In this document: piece by piece, positions 49,964 to 50,317 of the stretch
Layout of the letters: the number at the start of each line of letters is the position of its first letter
How positions within the stretch are numbered: the stretch's first letter is position 1
DNA from: Clostridia bacterium
Lineage (GTDB): Bacteria; Bacillota; Clostridia; UBA1212
Reading direction: 5' to 3'
Assembly: GCA_017444825.1 (NCBI GenBank)
Contig: JAFSVU010000037.1
Span: forward strand, 1-50,317
Length of the DNA: 50,317 nucleotides
Translations under genes and position numbers: made by a program
Notes under the pieces: model-generated
Told to the model about the DNA's origin: nothing
The model's input: the letters and a program-made list of their open reading frames with translations, nothing else
Database searches by the model: none

Positions 49964-50317
49964 TCAGGCAAAGAGCTCCGCAAGAGCTTTGTCGTTGATC
50001 TTTGAACCAATGACGCAAAGCCTTCCGGTCACCTCGGCGGTGCCTGTGCGCACGTCGGGCTCTCCCGGCACGTAATCAAAGTGGATCCAGCTGCCGTCCT
50101 GCGCGGGAACGATGCCCTTTGCCCTGAGGATCGTGCCGTAGGTAGCCTCGTCCATGAGCGTCTCAAGCTTGTCCTTTATTTCGTCTATCGTGTAGCGCCT
50201 TGTGGTCTCAAGGCCCCAGCTGGCGAATATCTCATCCGCATCGTGACCGTGGTGATGGTGGTGATGCCCGTGCTCGTGATGGTGCTCGTGCTCATCGTCG
50301 TCATCATCGTCGTCATC
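49964..50317 (-). CDS. C-terminal part of a CobW-family GTPase with His/Asp-rich linker
   Basis: The gene enters from the right edge; 117 codons and the stop are visible. At the edge there is a run of eight Asp, then EHEHHHEHG and HHHHHHGHD, a metal-binding linker (50265-50317). A CobW C-terminal domain follows (ILRAKGIVPAQDGSWIHFDY, GRLCVIGSK). In the zinc chaperones YjiA/ZigA/YeiR a similar His-rich loop separates the GTPase and C-terminal domains. It lies 33 bases upstream of the second G3E gene in the same operon, so the two probably work together in metal delivery. Confidence 0.85.
   Translation of the reverse strand, partial: DDDDDDDDEHEHHHEHGHHHHHHGHDADEIFASWGLETTRRYTIDEIKDKLETLMDEATYGTILRAKGIVPAQDGSWIHFDYVPGEPDVRTGTAEVTGRLCVIGSKINDKALAELFA

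Larger units (their letters stand above)
468..50012. repeat. Dispersed octamer family AACCAATG / CGCCAATG across the window
   Basis: By eye count there are 25 AACCAATG and 20 CGCCAATG on both strands, with about 11 other CCAATG. Examples of the first are 1640, 1832, 4193, 5143, 7414, 8093, 8693, 9669, 10320, 12048, 12272, 25845, 29469, 30675, 33218, 35957, 36404, 37511, 39806, 40839, 42634, 43351, 44582, 49817 and 50005. Examples of the second are 468, 3693, 6237, 10602, 11042, 12710, 16125, 26187, 32013, 32169, 32691, 34729, 38582, 40909, 42309, 43486, 44148, 46805, 47012 and 49330. Strands are balanced (24 and 21). Confidence 0.7.

Noticed and set aside
468-50012. Chi or FtsK-orienting sequence as the meaning of the CCAATG motif
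   Set aside because: Those motifs are strongly strand-biased relative to replication; here the copies are 24 to 21 between strands.
468-50012. Restriction-modification recognition site as the meaning of the CCAATG motif
   Set aside because: Such sites are generally avoided rather than enriched in a genome, and no methyltransferase gene is in the window.

Overview
The window looks like one chromosomal contig from a Gram-positive bacterium of the class Clostridia, probably an uncultured gut or rumen lineage; this is inference from gene content, not a database match. Supporting signs are purine-rich ribosome binding sites with frequent GTG/TTG starts, a short mraZ-rsmH-ftsL-pbp-murE division cluster, the runs recA-recX-rimO-pgsA and plsX-acpP-rnc, a Clostridia-type Tad locus with an Flp1-like pilin and an FHA protein, an ECF transporter, and a MurE with the DNPR signature of meso-diaminopimelate enzymes.

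Layout. 1-4.4 kb: a reverse-strand gene start at the left edge with a dyad operator, a 782-residue surface protein, a small HEPN-like protein and two acetyltransferases, the first preceded by a GNAT gene stump. 4.4-10.5 kb: a sugar-acid operon with mannonate dehydratase, an SDR oxidoreductase, two TIM-barrel isomerase-like enzymes and two Gfo/Idh/MocA oxidoreductases. It converges on a reverse-strand alpha-L-rhamnosidase-like gene (10.6-12.8 kb) whose leader carries a 21-22 bp repeat array. 13.2-17.3 kb: Tad pilus locus. 17.4-17.7 kb: tRNA-Ser and tRNA-Arg with promoter and terminator. 17.8-21.6 kb: ECF transporter (T, fused A-A, S) and an SDR gene. 21.8-29.7 kb: recA, recX, rimO, pgsA, plsX, acpP, rnc, a ThuA-like gene and an Elp3-like radical SAM gene. 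29.8-32.6 kb, reverse strand: comEA, an S41 protease and a DUF308 membrane protein. 32.8-38.8 kb: nucleoside hydrolase, DUF4091 lipoprotein, CmpB-like membrane protein and a second rhamnosidase-like enzyme. 38.9-45.8 kb: division cluster with a long structured mraZ leader. 45.9-47.3 kb: three zinc-ribbon membrane proteins. 47.5-48.9 kb: an AT-richer AAA/DUF4143 ATPase. 49-50.3 kb, reverse strand: two G3E (CobW-type) metal-chaperone GTPases, the second cut by the right edge.

The most unusual signal is not a gene. The hexamer CCAATG occurs about 56 times on the two strands, and 45 of these are either AACCAATG (25) or CGCCAATG (20), usually preceded by A or T. Each octamer would be expected about 1.5 times. 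Copies are balanced between strands, lie in all reading frames and also between genes, and are nearly absent from 13.2-25.8 kb. That pattern resembles the DNA uptake sequences of Neisseria and Pasteurellaceae, and a comEA gene for the DNA-uptake receptor lies in the window. A second unexplained structure is the roughly 380-nt leader of mraZ. It has three 10-bp-spaced MraZ-type boxes at the transcription start and then a series of small hairpins alternating with ACNAAAG elements.

All counts and coordinates of motifs were made by eye. Functions rest on motif and family recognition, without any search.
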